This document shows, piece by piece, positions 46,701 to 57,900 of a stretch of DNA of 64,000 nt. The notes beneath the pieces are model-generated. The model had not been told where the DNA came from and searched no databases. It was given only the letters and a program-made list of their open reading frames with translations. Both the position numbers and the translations under genes were made by a program. Position 1 is the first letter of the stretch, and each line of letters opens with the position of its first letter. This stretch comes from Pratylenchus scribneri (Eukaryota; Nematoda; Chromadorea; Rhabditida; Pratylenchidae), in the NCBI GenBank assembly GCA_030063045.1, contig JAQSEB010000020.1, positions 930,001 to 994,000 on the forward strand, written 5' to 3'.

Positions 46701-49700
46701 AAAGCTGAGGAGAAAGGCACTTGTGCCACAATGCGAGGAATTATAAAGGAGAAACTCTAAATGGGCCAAAGGAAAATTGAAAGCGCAAAAATCCGGGGAA
46801 AACAATGCTATGCTAGCGTAGCAGAGGCCGAGCACATTTTAAATATAGATCTTTCTAAAAATGGATCCCGAAAATTGCTCGCCGCTCCTCCACAATTTAG
46901 CCTCAAATTTAAAAAGGAGCGAAGTGGAAACCCGCGGCCCATTCTTTTGGCCCATTCCTTTAAAAGGAAAGTTCAGCTGTGGGGATAAAGTGTGGTTTCC
47001 CTTTAAGCTTTAACCTCTTAAAGGGGTGACCCCAACGATTATTTGGGTGGCCATTGAACCCCTCTGGGTACATTTCCTCCATAAAAATCCCTGTGGCCTT
47101 TTGGGAGAAAATCTGGCCACTGATGTGAGCGAATGAATATGAGGGCAAATTCCCCTTTTTTTGCCAAACAATAGGGAAGAATGTCACATAGACAAAGGGG
47201 GCAGTTAAAAGGGCAAAGCTATATGGACCGAAAAGCGAAAAGGGCAAATTGAAGAGAAGAGGATGTTTTCTATTTTCTAATTGCCATTGAAGCCAAAATA
47301 TTGTCATCGTATTATTAATCGAACAATGCCAATTTAAAAGAGAATGGCACTTAAATTACCAATATAGAAAAGCCCTCCTATTTTCACGTTAAAATAACCA
47401 AAACTTTGTAGAACTTCTACGAAAGAAGGTCCAGAGTCCATCAGCAGCAAAAAACGGGAACAAAAATATGTTTTAGGGAGGAAAAGGGGGAAGTCAAGGC
47501 CTCCTCCATCTTTGGCAAATGCCGCAACGTCGTCCTCCTCGCCCCCATCCCCAAATTAATGCAAATTTTTTGATGGCGATGGCCCCAAAAAAATGTATAA
47601 GAATGGAAGGAAGGGCAAAAGGCTTATTAGGCCGAAAAATTTGGTGCAAAAAAGGAGAAAAAATGCGATAAAAATATGGGAAGAAATGGGAGGTCACTAA
47701 AATGCTGGGTGGCAATTTGAAAATGAGGGGGAAATTATTCGGGTTATGTGCCCTTTGGCCTCATCAAGCAAACGCTGCTGAATATTCCCCGCCACCACCC
47801 ACATTTTCACCTCATTTTTGTAAGTTCAGGGAATTCTTTTTTCAATTTCCCACGGGGGAGACTGTGCCCCATCCCTCACCCAAAAATGTATTTTGCCAAT
47901 CAACCAGACAAACAAAAAATTTTTTGGTTCATTTATTTGTTGTTTTTTCCATCCGTTAAATTCTCCCACATTTTACCCAAAGTTTTGTTCCTTTTGGTTT
48001 ACCCAATTTGGCCTTTTTGTCTTTGGCCTTTCCTCTTCCTCTTTTCTTGTTTTGTTTGTCCTAATTCCAGGAAAAGATCATCCATTTTCATATAAATTCC
48101 CACAGTATTTTGGGCAAGATCAACAAAGAAAATAACCAAGAAAAATCAAATGTAACCCAAAGAAAGGAAATGATGTTTGACCTTAAAAAGCACATAAAAA
48201 TTAGAGGAATTTTAGGCCAACAAAATTTAAATTTTGGGCAACAAAAAAATTTTGGGCCAATACGGAAGAGGCACACCACCGGATGCCAAAAAGGTGATTT
48301 GCATCAATTTCCGGCAGATAAAAATAAAAATTTTCAATACAACTAAAAATGTTTTATGGGCCTATAAAACACTCAAAATTTTAGGAAATTTTTTTATAAA
48401 AAATGGATAGAATAATGCCAAAATAATATAATGGCCTAACTAAAAGTTTATCCCACATTCCCAAACCATATACCCAAAATTGGATAGAGCTGGTCAAGAC
48501 ACATTGAAAGGTATATAATTTATCATGGTTTGGTCTTAAACGGTTTAAATAAATCAATTTTGGTTTAATGGTTCAAAACTAAATTAGAATTGGTTAAACT
48601 TAAGCCAAAATCATGATGATATGATACAATTTTATTCCAAAGCCTATTATAAAAAAGTAGTAGCCAATTTATTATGGCCTTAAAATCCCTGAATATCCCC
48701 CCTCTACCATCTTGGACGACCAAATCCGTGTATTGAATGTTATGATGGGGTCGATAGATGAGAATGCCAGCGGCGCCCAATGAATCCTCCTCCCCAATTC
48801 CTTGCTGTTGGCCAAAATCCTCCAAATTGGAGGGCCGAAACAGGTCGAATATTGAGAAGGCAGATTGTCCATTTTCATTATTTTGGGCCATTATGGCCAA
48901 TGATTCCATCGCAGGAGTTGATGATGTTGGGGGTGGCGCCATTGTTGGCACCACATAATGGCGGCCTTCACTTTGATAATTTTTGAGGAACATTTTTTGT
49001 TGTTGTGATGAAAAATGTGGAAATTATTGCTGAAAATATTTTTGGTTTTAATAATAAAGGCAAAGTGGCAAAAAATTGTTAAAAATTAATAAATCAGTGA
49101 CTTGCCAAAATAAGTAAAATAGATAAAAACCTAAAAATACGCTTTCTATTAATGGCAAATAAATTAAGTAAATCAGTGACTTTTATATAATAACAGAGGA
49201 ATAAGCCATCTATAATAAGTGACTAATTTTGGCCAATTCATGGCTACTTTTGGAATTGGTCTTGATGAATTACGCCGCATTTCTTATCTATTTATAGAAA
49301 AGAGGTAGATTGGGACATTAGAAAAGGGGATTTTAATGACTTTATTGGAACTAAATGACAAATGAGTGCGCATTTTAATTGCTGCGCAAAATTGTGCCGA
49401 GAGAATGGAAGACATTTTTGGCATTATTGAAGGATTAAAAGATTTTGGGGATACCAATTCAGGAAGTTTTCCTAACCACAATTTTTTTCTGATGCCATTC
49501 CAAATGAAAAAGTCTCAAAATGAGACATATTTGTTGGCCAAAAAGGGAATTGTGTGTTGAATGCCAAAAAGTGCCATGGCGCCATCGCCCCCTCCGCATC
49601 GGGAGGATGGGGATGGGGAACATCGCCCGGCGGAAGGAAGGCGGGAATGGATGATGGCGGGAAATGCCGAAAAGATTTGGAGGGCATTCCAAGATTTCCT

Positions 49701-52700
49701 CCATATCCCTCAAAAGGCTTTTATGCCAATTGGTGGACTCGGCCAAATGTTTTGTTATAAAAATTGGCCATGACCACCACACTTCTTTATCGGCTAAAGA
49801 GGAGGGAAATCCGACTTTTCTCTCACAAATAACAAAAGGAGGATGGTGCCATTTTGGATAGGAAAATTGCGGCATAAATGAAAGCGAATTCCTCATTGAA
49901 ATTGGGGTCAATCTAATCGGCGGAATGATGCGATTCTCTACCATAATAAATATTGCCTTTATAAATATTTGAATGAATTCCCCTAAAAAATTATTCTATG
50001 ATTCCCAAACGGCGCTCTAATATTTAATTCAAAAACGGTCCTGGACGGGCGCACCGGAAACAATTCCATGGGAGCCCGAACCCCCCCAATATTTGTGGGG
50101 ATTGAATGCCAAAGTTGATGAAGTGAGGGGCATATTTGATGACGGTAGCCACTCAATTCATCGCCTCTTTAAAAATTCAACCACATTCATTCATTTTATT
50201 TCCTTCTCCAAAAAGGGAGGACACAATTGATGCCATTTTAGATTTTAATTCCCTTCCCCATCTATCATCATATTCGTTGCTTAATAAACAAAATCGGGTG
50301 AAAAATTTGCTTAAAATAGAAACGAGATGGAAGGGCATGCTCTACATTGGAATGACCAGAGAGGAAGGGGGGACATTTTTTGGGGCATTGTTGCCCTTTT
50401 TGTTGCTGCCAGCCCCCTCCATTGGAAAGCCACTCTTATTTTCATAGAATATGAGTAAGATGAAATAATTAACAATAAAGTTGTAGGCAAGGAAAAGAGC
50501 TAAACTTAATGTCAAAGATGTTGGAGAAGCATTGAAAATTCCTAAACAATAGCATTAAAAACAAAGTAAATAGTTCGAAAATAGTGAAAAATAACAATTT
50601 TGAGGATTTGTTTTTATGGCAATATTTTTGCCAAAAATTGCGATGAATAAAAGGCCAAGAGGCACTTCTTTTTTTTATTGTTTGTTGTTGCTAATCTGCA
50701 CTTCAACCGCCGATTTGCCTTTGTATTGTTGGCATTTTTCGGCCTCTTAGTTACGTCATTAGCCCCTATTTGTGTTGTTCGCCCTCAGCCAAATTTGTAT
50801 GTGGAGGATATGCCTCCGGGCCAAAGGCAAAGGGGACAAAAACGAGCATTTCCCCAATATTCGTTGGACTTATAAATTGAATACGGCAGCAAAATTGAAG
50901 AATTATCCCAATTTATTCCACGTTTGAGGGGAGTTCATCCCCGCGTGTGCCACAGCCACTAAATTTTTGCCACTATTTATTTATAATTTTCCTTTGAATT
51001 GGGCCACAAGAAAGGTTCTACTTTTTTCCCCATTTCATTATCTTTCTTTTCATCATTCAATTTTGGCTCTCTAAATGGCCATAGGAGTGGAGGGGGGAAG
51101 GGGACTTGATGCTTATTTGAATGGAATGAACGGAGAGCGTGGAAAGGGGAACCCTCTCAAAAATTTGGATACATTTGTGCCCAGCAGAAAATATGGCTCA
51201 AATATGAATGTGATGACCCAAAAATGATGTACTCACAAAAAATGGCGAGGCGCGAGAAAAAAGTTGGGGGCCAGAAATCTGTTTAAGAGACCCAAATGAA
51301 TGAATGAATGAAAATGTGTGTTCCGGTGCCGCACCCAAACAAAAACCACACGGCGCCGCCATAAACAAATTATATTTTTCCCGCATTTTCCCGCACATAA
51401 ATTGAGTTAATTTTTGCTGCTTTTTCCGCCCAAAATGCAGAGGAATATGCAATTCCCTTCCCCTTCACTTTTTTGTTGTTTTTTGGCCAACAGTGCCTTT
51501 CCGGTTGGAAATTGGAATTCATATTTCGATGCTATTTTTAATAGAAATTTTGGATTTTTGGGGTCAAAAATGACGCTTAAATATTCCAATTTTTTGAGGG
51601 AAATTTAAAGTCATAATACCCATAAATTCTCTATGGCTTATAAGTTTCGAAGCCACAAAAATGGGCAGAATTTAATTATTTTTTTTATCTGTCGATTTTT
51701 TGAACAGACTATAACATTTTCTATAGAGTAGAGCCTAATGGCACTAAGAAATACAATAAAAATGTTTACAAAAAAATTAATTATGCCAAGAGGTACCCCA
51801 CTTCTATTAGAGAATGGGCTTCTAATAGAAATAGAGAAAATAATAGATTGAAATATGCCAAGAATTAATTATTTTGTTAAAAAATTTGTTTTGTGCCCAA
51901 AATTTTTTTTTAAATTCATGAAAAATATCAAAACAATTTTATGGCTAGAATTTTTTTATTTCTACTCAAATTGGTCCCACAATTTAGGGCAAACTAATCC
52001 AACTGTTTTAATAGAACTAATTTTGTGCCTCATTCATTTATTTATTATGGCGGGGTAATTGCCGCGCACAAATTGTCCTCATTAAATGCGCACTTTAACT
52101 TTTTAAATGGAAAACAAAAATTGCAAAAGAAAAAAGGAAATGAGTGGCCAAAAAGAATTAATCCAAAATTTACAATCAAAACAATACACACCGTATTTTT
52201 CTATTAAAATCCCATGGGCTTTTATTTTTCAGAGTCTATTTAGGGTGGGCTTCTATTAGGGAGTGGACTTATTGGAGTGGGATTCTATTGGGGAGTGTTC
52301 TTATAATAGAAAAATACACTAAAAATGACATCATTTTAGGCACGACGCAGTGAGGCCGAAAAGCAACAACAAATGGTGGCCGGCCAATTCCTCGATTACC
52401 AACAACAAATGGGTGGAGGCGATGTTCAACAACAGCAAATTGCTTGGCAAAATATTCAACCACAATTTTTGCCACCCGCCCCACCAATGCCAACATCATC
52501 AACGGCAAATGTTTCGGCACCGGAAATTGGTGGTCAACATCAGCAACAGTCCTCTTCAAGCAGCAGGTGGGCCAAAATATGCAGAATATTAATTGTGACA
52601 AAAAACTTTCGTCCAATAATTTTGGTGCCAAAAAATTTAAGGAAATAATATTAAATATAGTCAAAATAATATAATAGTTTAAGGAGGGTTTATCTTACCG

Positions 52701-53262
52701 TTCACAAACCAAATATACCCAAAATTGGATAGAGCTGATCAAGATGGACGCATTAAATGGTATATAATTTGTCATGGTTTTGGTCAACAATTAAAGGGTA
52801 TTAAACGGTTTAAACCTATTTTGGTTTAATGATTCAAAACTAAATTAGAATTTGCTTAAACCAAAGCCAAAATATATTCAAATGATACATCTTGATGAGA
52901 TCTATCATTGCACCATCCAAAAACATTTCCAATGCTATTTAATTAAGTAAAATTTTCCCAACATTTTCAGCTCCGCATTGCCTCCAATGATGATGCCATT
53001 TGGGCTGAATCCACAACAGCTGATTGTGCCACAATCCTCTACCACCACCACCGTCGGCGGTTCCATTGGCCTTCATCAACATCATTTTGGCGGTGCCACC
53101 TCCTCCTCAGCCACAGTAATGGACCCGAATTTGGCAGCAGCCGCCCAACTTTTATTCAACAAACAATCAACGATGTCGACGGCACAAAAGAAGGAGGGAG
53201 GAGGAGGAAATAATGGGGATGAGGAAGAGGAGGAGGACGATGACGAAGATTATGATGTCTAA
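37755..53262 (+). CDS. Dr1 / NC2-beta, TBP-binding transcription repressor
   Basis: Histone-fold subunit of negative cofactor 2; with DRAP1/NC2-alpha it binds TBP on DNA and blocks TFIIA/TFIIB. Five exons (37755-37968, 39668-39798, 40046-40084, 52340-52566, 52971-53262) join in phase to 300 residues. The H2B-like fold reads LPQKGLNMIIKDALPDMRIA, NETRELLNQCCVEFVKHVS, TIYHDHVQKALKNLGFPREY, close to human Dr1. GIPEDQLWQMQQQLIEQ-ARRSEAEKQQQ then follows, also as in Dr1, across a giant intron. The C-terminal half is Q-, H- and S-rich and ends in an acidic DEEEEEDDDEDYDV. It is longer than human Dr1 (176 residues). The intron between 40085 and 52339 is 12,255 nt and full of repeats. Exact phase agreement and the conserved ARxxxAE start of exon 4 support the join. 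Confidence 0.92.
37969..39667. other. Dr1 intron 1 with a GC-rich island
   Basis: Between about 38090 and 38960 the composition becomes GC-rich and most frames stay open for 80-190 codons on both strands. One minus frame (38153-38530) reads DCWVPSCPFIGIYSQWE and SYCWVHG; another (38241-38549) reads GSRCECAPGICCENGTGRCR. I cannot decide whether a nested gene exists. A run of 14 G follows near 38967. Confidence 0.4.
41046..42310. repeat. Tandem array of ~145-bp units
   Basis: About nine units start near 41046, 41190, 41333, 41477, 41620, 41750, 41920, 42058 and 42200. Each has GGGATTAAGCCGGATAAAG, GATTAAGAGGGATAAAT, a GAGTCGAAAATG-like block and a GTGCCGAAGGCAC-type short palindrome. The third and fourth units are nearly identical; outer units diverge. 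Confidence 0.85.
42329..44013. repeat. Minisatellite of 69-bp units
   Basis: About 25 units of 69 bp. Each holds GGCGAGCGAAGCGAGCC, then ATACATGTCCGGA, then GGCGAGCGGAGCGAGCTG and AAAGGATTAAACAGGCCC. Units near 42650-43300 are almost identical; both edges contain variants with an added GGCCGGCGGGCC. A stray CGAGCGAAGCGAGC lies at 44048. Because 69 is a multiple of three, long frames stay open on both strands (up to 430 codons at 42799-44091, minus). These are not genes. Confidence 0.95.
44207..44223 (+). other. Terminal hairpin of the long element
   Basis: CAGTCCC-GAA-GGGACTG, a perfect 7-bp stem with a 3-nt loop, directly followed by GTTATATAATATATAA and the next copy. Confidence 0.75.
44241..44866 (+). 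mobile_element. Non-autonomous Helitron-like element, short copy
   Basis: Repeats the left end of the long copy (44241-about 44721) with roughly 80-85% identity by eye. A single GAGGCGAGCGAAGCGAGCC core follows, then the same AAAGCGC-CCC-GCGCTTT hairpin (44788-44804). The terminal hairpin is perfect with a 13-bp stem and TCT loop (44827-44855), followed by TATAAT. It is directly downstream of the long copy and in the same orientation. Confidence 0.6.
44827..44855 (+). other. Terminal hairpin of the short element
   Basis: AAACCAGTGGGGC and GCCCCACTGGTTT are perfect reverse complements around a TCT loop. The stem sequence differs from the first copy, but structure, position and flanking CTGGTTWTATAAT agree. 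Confidence 0.8.
48465..48620 (+). repeat. Dispersed repeat family R3, copy 3
   Basis: Carries AAACCATATACCCAAAATTG, GATAGAGCTGGTCAAGA, a TATATAATTT block and GGTTTAATGGTTCAAAAC. Matches 52676 and 58880 closely and the reverse of 10071 and 22715. Confidence 0.65.
48565..48993 (-). CDS. Candidate nested ORF/exon on the opposite strand of Dr1
   Basis: A 142-codon ATG-started frame begins MFLKNYQSEGRHYVVPTMAP. It has a composition unlike its AT-rich surroundings (P, S, Q, N, E) and contains FSIFDLFRPSNLEDFGQQQG and AAGILIYRPHHNIQYTDLVV. A good donor GATG-GTAGAG at 48708/48707 would end a first exon; beyond it the frame runs into repeat R3. This may be a first exon of a nested gene. No family recognised and no second exon found. 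Confidence 0.3.
   Translation of the reverse strand: MFLKNYQSEGRHYVVPTMAPPPTSSTPAMESLAIMAQNNENGQSAFSIFDLFRPSNLEDFGQQQGIGEEDSLGAAGILIYRPHHNIQYTDLVVQDGRGGIFRDFKAIINWLLLFYNRLWNKIVSYHHDFGLSLTNSNLVLNH
50643..50878 (+). CDS. Candidate secreted peptide-like ORFs in the Dr1 intron
   Basis: Two overlapping frames look secretory. One, from ATG 50643, reads MNKRPRGTSFFYCLLLLICT then STADLPLYCW. The other, open from before 50678 to the stop at 50878 but without an ATG, reads RFAFVLLAFFGLLVTSLAPI and later QRQRGQKRAFPQYSLDL. The latter has a hydrophobic leader and a Lys-Arg site before a short C-terminal peptide, the layout of a neuropeptide precursor. A CCCTCAG acceptor lies inside. I could not build one spliced frame joining both. 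Confidence 0.22.
52676..52910 (+). repeat. Dispersed repeat family R3, copy 4
   Basis: Fills the last Dr1 intron. This is the most complete copy: AAATATACCCAAAATTGG, GATAGAGCTGATCAAGATG, GCATTAAATGGTATATAATT, GGTTTAATGATTCAAAAC, and a final CATCTTGATGAGATCTATC. Confidence 0.65.
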
Positions 53263-53479
53263 TTTTTGGATAAATTATGGAGATAATTTTGGATAATTTT
53301 TCCATTGTCGAAAGTCGACATGTTTTTCCCGTTTTTAAACAATTTTTAATACTTTTTGTTTTGTGGAAAATATTTGATAAAATTGAAAGTCTCTTTTACT
53401 TTTTTGATTAAATCTTATTAATTAATTATATTCTAAAAAATGTAAAAAAAAATTGCAAGGCTGAATGCTTGACCTTTTT

Positions 53480-53595
53480 TTAGATTTGAATTTTATAAAT
53501 TTTTCAAAAATAGAAATATAAAACGAAATTTCAATATTAAATTTTTCAAAAATAGAAATATAAAACGAAATTTCAATATTGAATTTTTCAAAATC
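53480..53595 (+). repeat. 51-bp tandem duplication
   Basis: Two full and one partial copy of a unit containing AATTTTTCAAAAATAGAAAT followed by ATAAAACGAAATTTCAATAT. The copies are almost identical, so the duplication is recent. Confidence 0.8.
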
Positions 53596-54284
53596 CGCCA
53601 GTTAGATAAGTCTCAAATGGTACCGTACTTTTCCCTTCCTTATCACTTATTAATAAAATAGGGAAAGGAGCAGATGAATATGCCCTCAAGGCATTTCTGC
53701 TGATGGTTGATTACGATACGAAGGAAAGGAGAAGGAGGATTCTTTGGCTACCGTATTTTTCCCTTCCACATAAATCAACGAATGAGAGCATTCAACACAA
53801 CATGCCCAAAAAGGCATTTCAATCCCGCAATTCCTTTCCTTTGCCTATGTTTTTTAAATGTTTATAACTCATCAATGGATGGATTGAATTTAATGATTTT
53901 GGTTTTGTTTGATAGAGTGGAAAATTCTCAATTTTTTTAATATATTTATTTGATAAAATTGGATCATTTATTAAAATTTGTAAGGCTGTTTTTTATTGGA
54001 ATTAATATAATAATAAAAAATTAGAAAAGAAGGGATAAATGGATAATGAATAAATGGGATGAAAGCTTTCATTGGAATTGTGTTTTTTGTTTATTTGACT
54101 TGATGTTTGGTTTATTAGTAAAAAAAATGAATTCAAGAAGGAAGGATAAAATATTGTTGAAAGGCGCGCGAATGTGCCGGAACACATTTTTGTTTGTTTT
54201 TATGTCAAAAAAAGTTTAATTGATTTGATGGCTCTTTGGAAGACATATTAAATATATTGGCATTGGCACGTGCCAACCTGTCGC

Positions 54285-54615
54285 CCCTTTTTTTAAGTAA
54301 AATATCTCAACTTGTCTAAGGGCTATCGAAATTAAATTTTATGCCATTTCATTCGATTTAATTTGGAGAATATTTTAATGCCAAAAATTATTGGCCAGCT
54401 GGATATGGCCATAAAATTATATGGCCAAAATGGCGAATAAATGTCTAAACGATGTTCTTTTGGCATTTTTAGCCATAATTTTGTGGCAATTTAGTTAGAC
54501 AATTATTTTTTGACATTAAAATGCTGCCAAAAGTGAATTGAATTCAATGGCCTAAAATTCATTTAAATAATTCAATCAAAAGTTGAGATATTCGCCTTCA
54601 GGACAAATGCGCGCG
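54285..54615. mobile_element. MITE-like inverted-repeat element family M2, copy 1
   Basis: AAAATATCTCAACTTGTCTAAG at the left and CAAAAGTTGAGATATTCGCC at the right are terminal inverted repeats. The interior has several TTGGCC/GGCCATAATTTT words. The reverse complement resembles 58080-58420, including AAATTAAATTTTATGCCATT. Confidence 0.5.
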
Positions 54616-54924
54616 ACAAGTTAGCCGAGCCACAAGGATATTTTGAATTAAATGTTTTTGGCTGAATTAGAAAGGCGTTTAAATTGAAATGGGACTGACA
54701 AGTGCAAATTTCTGTGTGAATTTGAATGGGAGGCCGGCGACCATGTGAAAATTGTTGATGAATGACACATGTCCAAATAAAAATGGTTAAAAATTAAAAT
54801 GAAGGAAAAGGGCAGTGTGGACATTTCGGATGGCCTAGGAGGGGAAAAATTTGAAATGCATAAAAAATGAATAAAAAAGAAGAAATCAGTTTGAAATATC
54901 ATTCATTCATTCATCAAAACCATT

Positions 54925-57900
54925 TTAAACATTTGTTGGCACTGAAGTTCCATAAATGACCGGCGGTGGGCCCATTGCCGTAGATGCGATTGTTGGAATT
55001 ATGGCCGAAACCGAATTCCTGGGCTCCACGGGTGGCGGCGTTTCCGGGCATTGTTCAATGTCGGCAATGATACTGACGGAGAGGATGAATTTTTCACTGA
55101 AAAAGGAATTTTAAAAATATTTTGGGTGGGAAAAATGATATAGGTAAGGGAGGTTTAAGTGACCAGGCAATTCTTTATGCCATACCTCAACGAGGCAATA
55201 ACCTATTTGGGAAGGCGATATACCATTTGAGAGCCCAAAGTGTCCTCTAAAAAGTGGCATTTTAAAATTAATAAGAAATCCAAGCTTTAGAAATGTTACA
55301 AGTCTTTGAGTGTAATAAACCTATATTTTGAAGAAAAGCCGCTTATTTTACAAATTTTTTTAAGTTTTCACAATATTAGAAAAGCCACTTTTTAAAGGAC
55401 ATTTAGGGCTTTAAAATGGCATATCGCCTTATAAAATTGGTTCTCTTCTTGTTGAGATAAAGCCAAAAGAATAGCTAAGGTATTGAAATATTGTCCTATT
55501 GCGCACAATGATCTATCGCCACCGCCTTGAATTAGAGTCGTATTTTTTAATAATTTTCATGTCATTTAAAGGAGCAGATATATGGCCTCAAAATAAGCTG
55601 AAATGTCTCTAATAATTTTGACAATTAAGCTAATAAACTATGGTCAAAAACTCAGCGAAATTACTGCCATTTTATCTACAAACAATCGAAAATTCAAATT
55701 CAGATGGAGTCTAAAGATTTTTAAAATTTTTAAAATTGATAAATAAATCCCAAAAATCCACAAATCCACTCCTTTTCTCACTTTGGATTGTATTTTTTGC
55801 ACAATTGTATCAAACTGGGTTCTTTGCGTTGCTCAATCAGCGCCTGGATTGGATAGTAGAAAAGCAGTTGATTTGGGTCATGTTGGGCAAAGACACGCCA
55901 GCCTTGGTCCAAATAGAGTTGAGCGGAATAGGCCGAACTAAATGCGAGATAAATATGTGAATTTTGGCATGATTATTAAATTACATCAGTCGAATGTTGA
56001 CAGAGCCACGGCCTTCGCGCCGGAAACCTTCACGCGCCACTCGAGACATGTGGAATTGGGTTTCGGGGTCACGGCGAACCTAAGGAGGTGAAAATACATA
56101 GAAAATTTAAGCAAAATTAATCAGAAAAAGGGAAAAATTATTACAGGAAATTGTCAATGCCTAAACTTAACACCCTAAAACCTAGCCTAACTTATCTAAA
56201 CCCCATAAACCCCATGCTCTGAACTCTAAAAGCTGGTCATAACCTAAATCCTACCCTAAATTTGACATTTATTTCATAAATTAAATTTGTTAAAAAATAA
56301 AAGTTTCCGGGCTCGGAGCATAGTTTAGGATAGTCTGGTCTAAAAGTTTAGGGTTGTGAAAATGAATTTGGCTACACTAAGGTTAGATTTAGGCTTTAGG
56401 GCCCAAAACATATAGGTGAAAGTAAGTTGCCAAAAGCTTTTGTCAAAACAATAGGTAGCCTAAACTTTTTATAGGTCTCTTAAAAAGAGGAAGTTCATTT
56501 AAACTTTGAAAGGTCGGCTATACGGCAATTGAGCTGATGAGAATATTATTATTTCCCAAAAAATTAGCTTACCTTCATGATCACTTCCTTGCACAGGGAA
56601 TTGATTCGGGCAAATGAGCATCGATCCCGGTGCCTTTCCCAATCGCGTTGGCGGCATGCCCTCGAGCAATAATATGTGTAACAGTGCCGGCACCAACAAT
56701 AGCGGCCGCGGGCTTCGGCCAAACCGCTGGTCGAATGGCAATGGGCGCATCGAATGTAAATGGGTTCATTCTGATGAAGGAATAGGAAATTTTAACAAAA
56801 ATTCGGATAATAAAAAGGGAAATTAAAGAATTAATTTTGGCAGTTATAGGAAAATTAACCTAAAAGATGAATAATAGCATTGTGCCGAAAAATAACGGTA
56901 CTTACTTTGAGTCCCATTTTTTGGGTGAAGACGGTGAGCTCTATGGGCGTTAGGGATAGGGTTCAGGGATATGATTTTCGGAAATTTCTGCACCGTTGGA
57001 AATTTCGATTTATGGTTTTCGGAAATATTTCTCATTCCCATTATTTTCTTCTTCTTCTAATCCCAAATTTTGCTTACCTTCAACAATTGTTCAACCATTT
57101 GAGGCTGTTCAGTCAATTGGTTCATCAAAGTCTGATTTGGTGTGAAAATGCCGGGTCCATCCGCATTCCGAAGTGGTGGCTGCCTCTCCGGATTGGTTGG
57201 GTCGGAGGGTGGTGGTTCCGGAATAGGTTGACTCGATTGGAAAAGGGCATCCAGTGCCTCCTCCAATGTAACCCTTCCACCGTATCGACCAGCCAATGGG
57301 GCATCTGCCGGCATTGGACGATCCACAAATGTGTCGGCCACTTCAACCACTCGCGAATTTTGCCTTAAAATTGTAAATTTATTTAAAGAATTAGTCTTTT
57401 TCTGTAAAATGTTTTTGTTTTGTTCTGATTTCTTTCCAGAAAAAATAAATTTGTCTGTTTTTTTTTGTGAAAAAATTAACCGATTTATTCTGCTTTTTTT
57501 AAATAAAAAGTAAGTAGTCTAGTGAGTATTCCCTTGATTTTTCAGTTTCTTATCCCTTATTATTATTATTATGGTCCATTAATGCAATATTGCCCTTTGA
57601 AATTTCCCAAGGGTCAATCCATTCTTTTTCCTGGACCACCGTACCTATCTTTTGGTGCCAATTTCCAGGCAGTTGGCACCGTATAAACTGAATAGCCTGG
57701 CTGCTGTTGCGCTGAATCCGGATGGATTTGTTGCACTTCAGTCTTGGAAAATGCCTTTAGAATTGGGTAAATTAATTAATGCGTTAAAAAATGTCCATTG
57801 CCCTACTTCTCGTGAATATTCCCGCGTTACGGTTGTTTCGGCCATCAGAGACGGTTCCTAAATTATTAATTATTTATATTCCTTCCAATTTCTTAGAAAA

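Larger units (their letters stand above)
40085..52339. other. Giant fourth-exon-flanking intron of Dr1
   Basis: Donor CAG-GTGGGG at 40085 and acceptor ATTTTAG at 52339. It contains the tandem element pair with satellite arrays (40465-44866), then about 7.4 kb of AT-rich sequence with scattered G/A-rich blocks, one copy of repeat R3 (48465-48620) and two candidate small ORFs (48565-48993 and 50643-50878). Other frames of 60-160 codons at 45.9-50.5 kb overlap in several frames and have no family signal. Confidence 0.75.
53263..54924. other. Convergent intergenic region
   Basis: About 1.66 kb between Dr1 (+) and the AJM-1-like gene (-). Holds a 51-bp tandem duplication (53480-53595), a pair of CCGTA(C/T)TTTTCCCTTCC blocks (about 53622 and 53750) and one inverted-repeat element (54285-54615). 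No gene seen. Confidence 0.5.

Noticed and set aside
45900..47960. Several frames of 60-115 codons in the Dr1 intron
   Set aside because: Overlapping frames on both strands in G/A-rich sequence; no family similarity, no splice partners.
49459..49944. 161-codon minus-strand frame opposite 70-codon plus frames
   Set aside because: All three frames are open in a GC-richer patch and none shows a domain; the minus frame is rich in W, H, P and R as expected from chance translation.
57602..57861. Plus-strand open frame that looked protein-like and foreign
   Set aside because: It is antisense to a real minus-strand exon (57645-57742) of the AJM-1-like gene, which joins its neighbours in phase.
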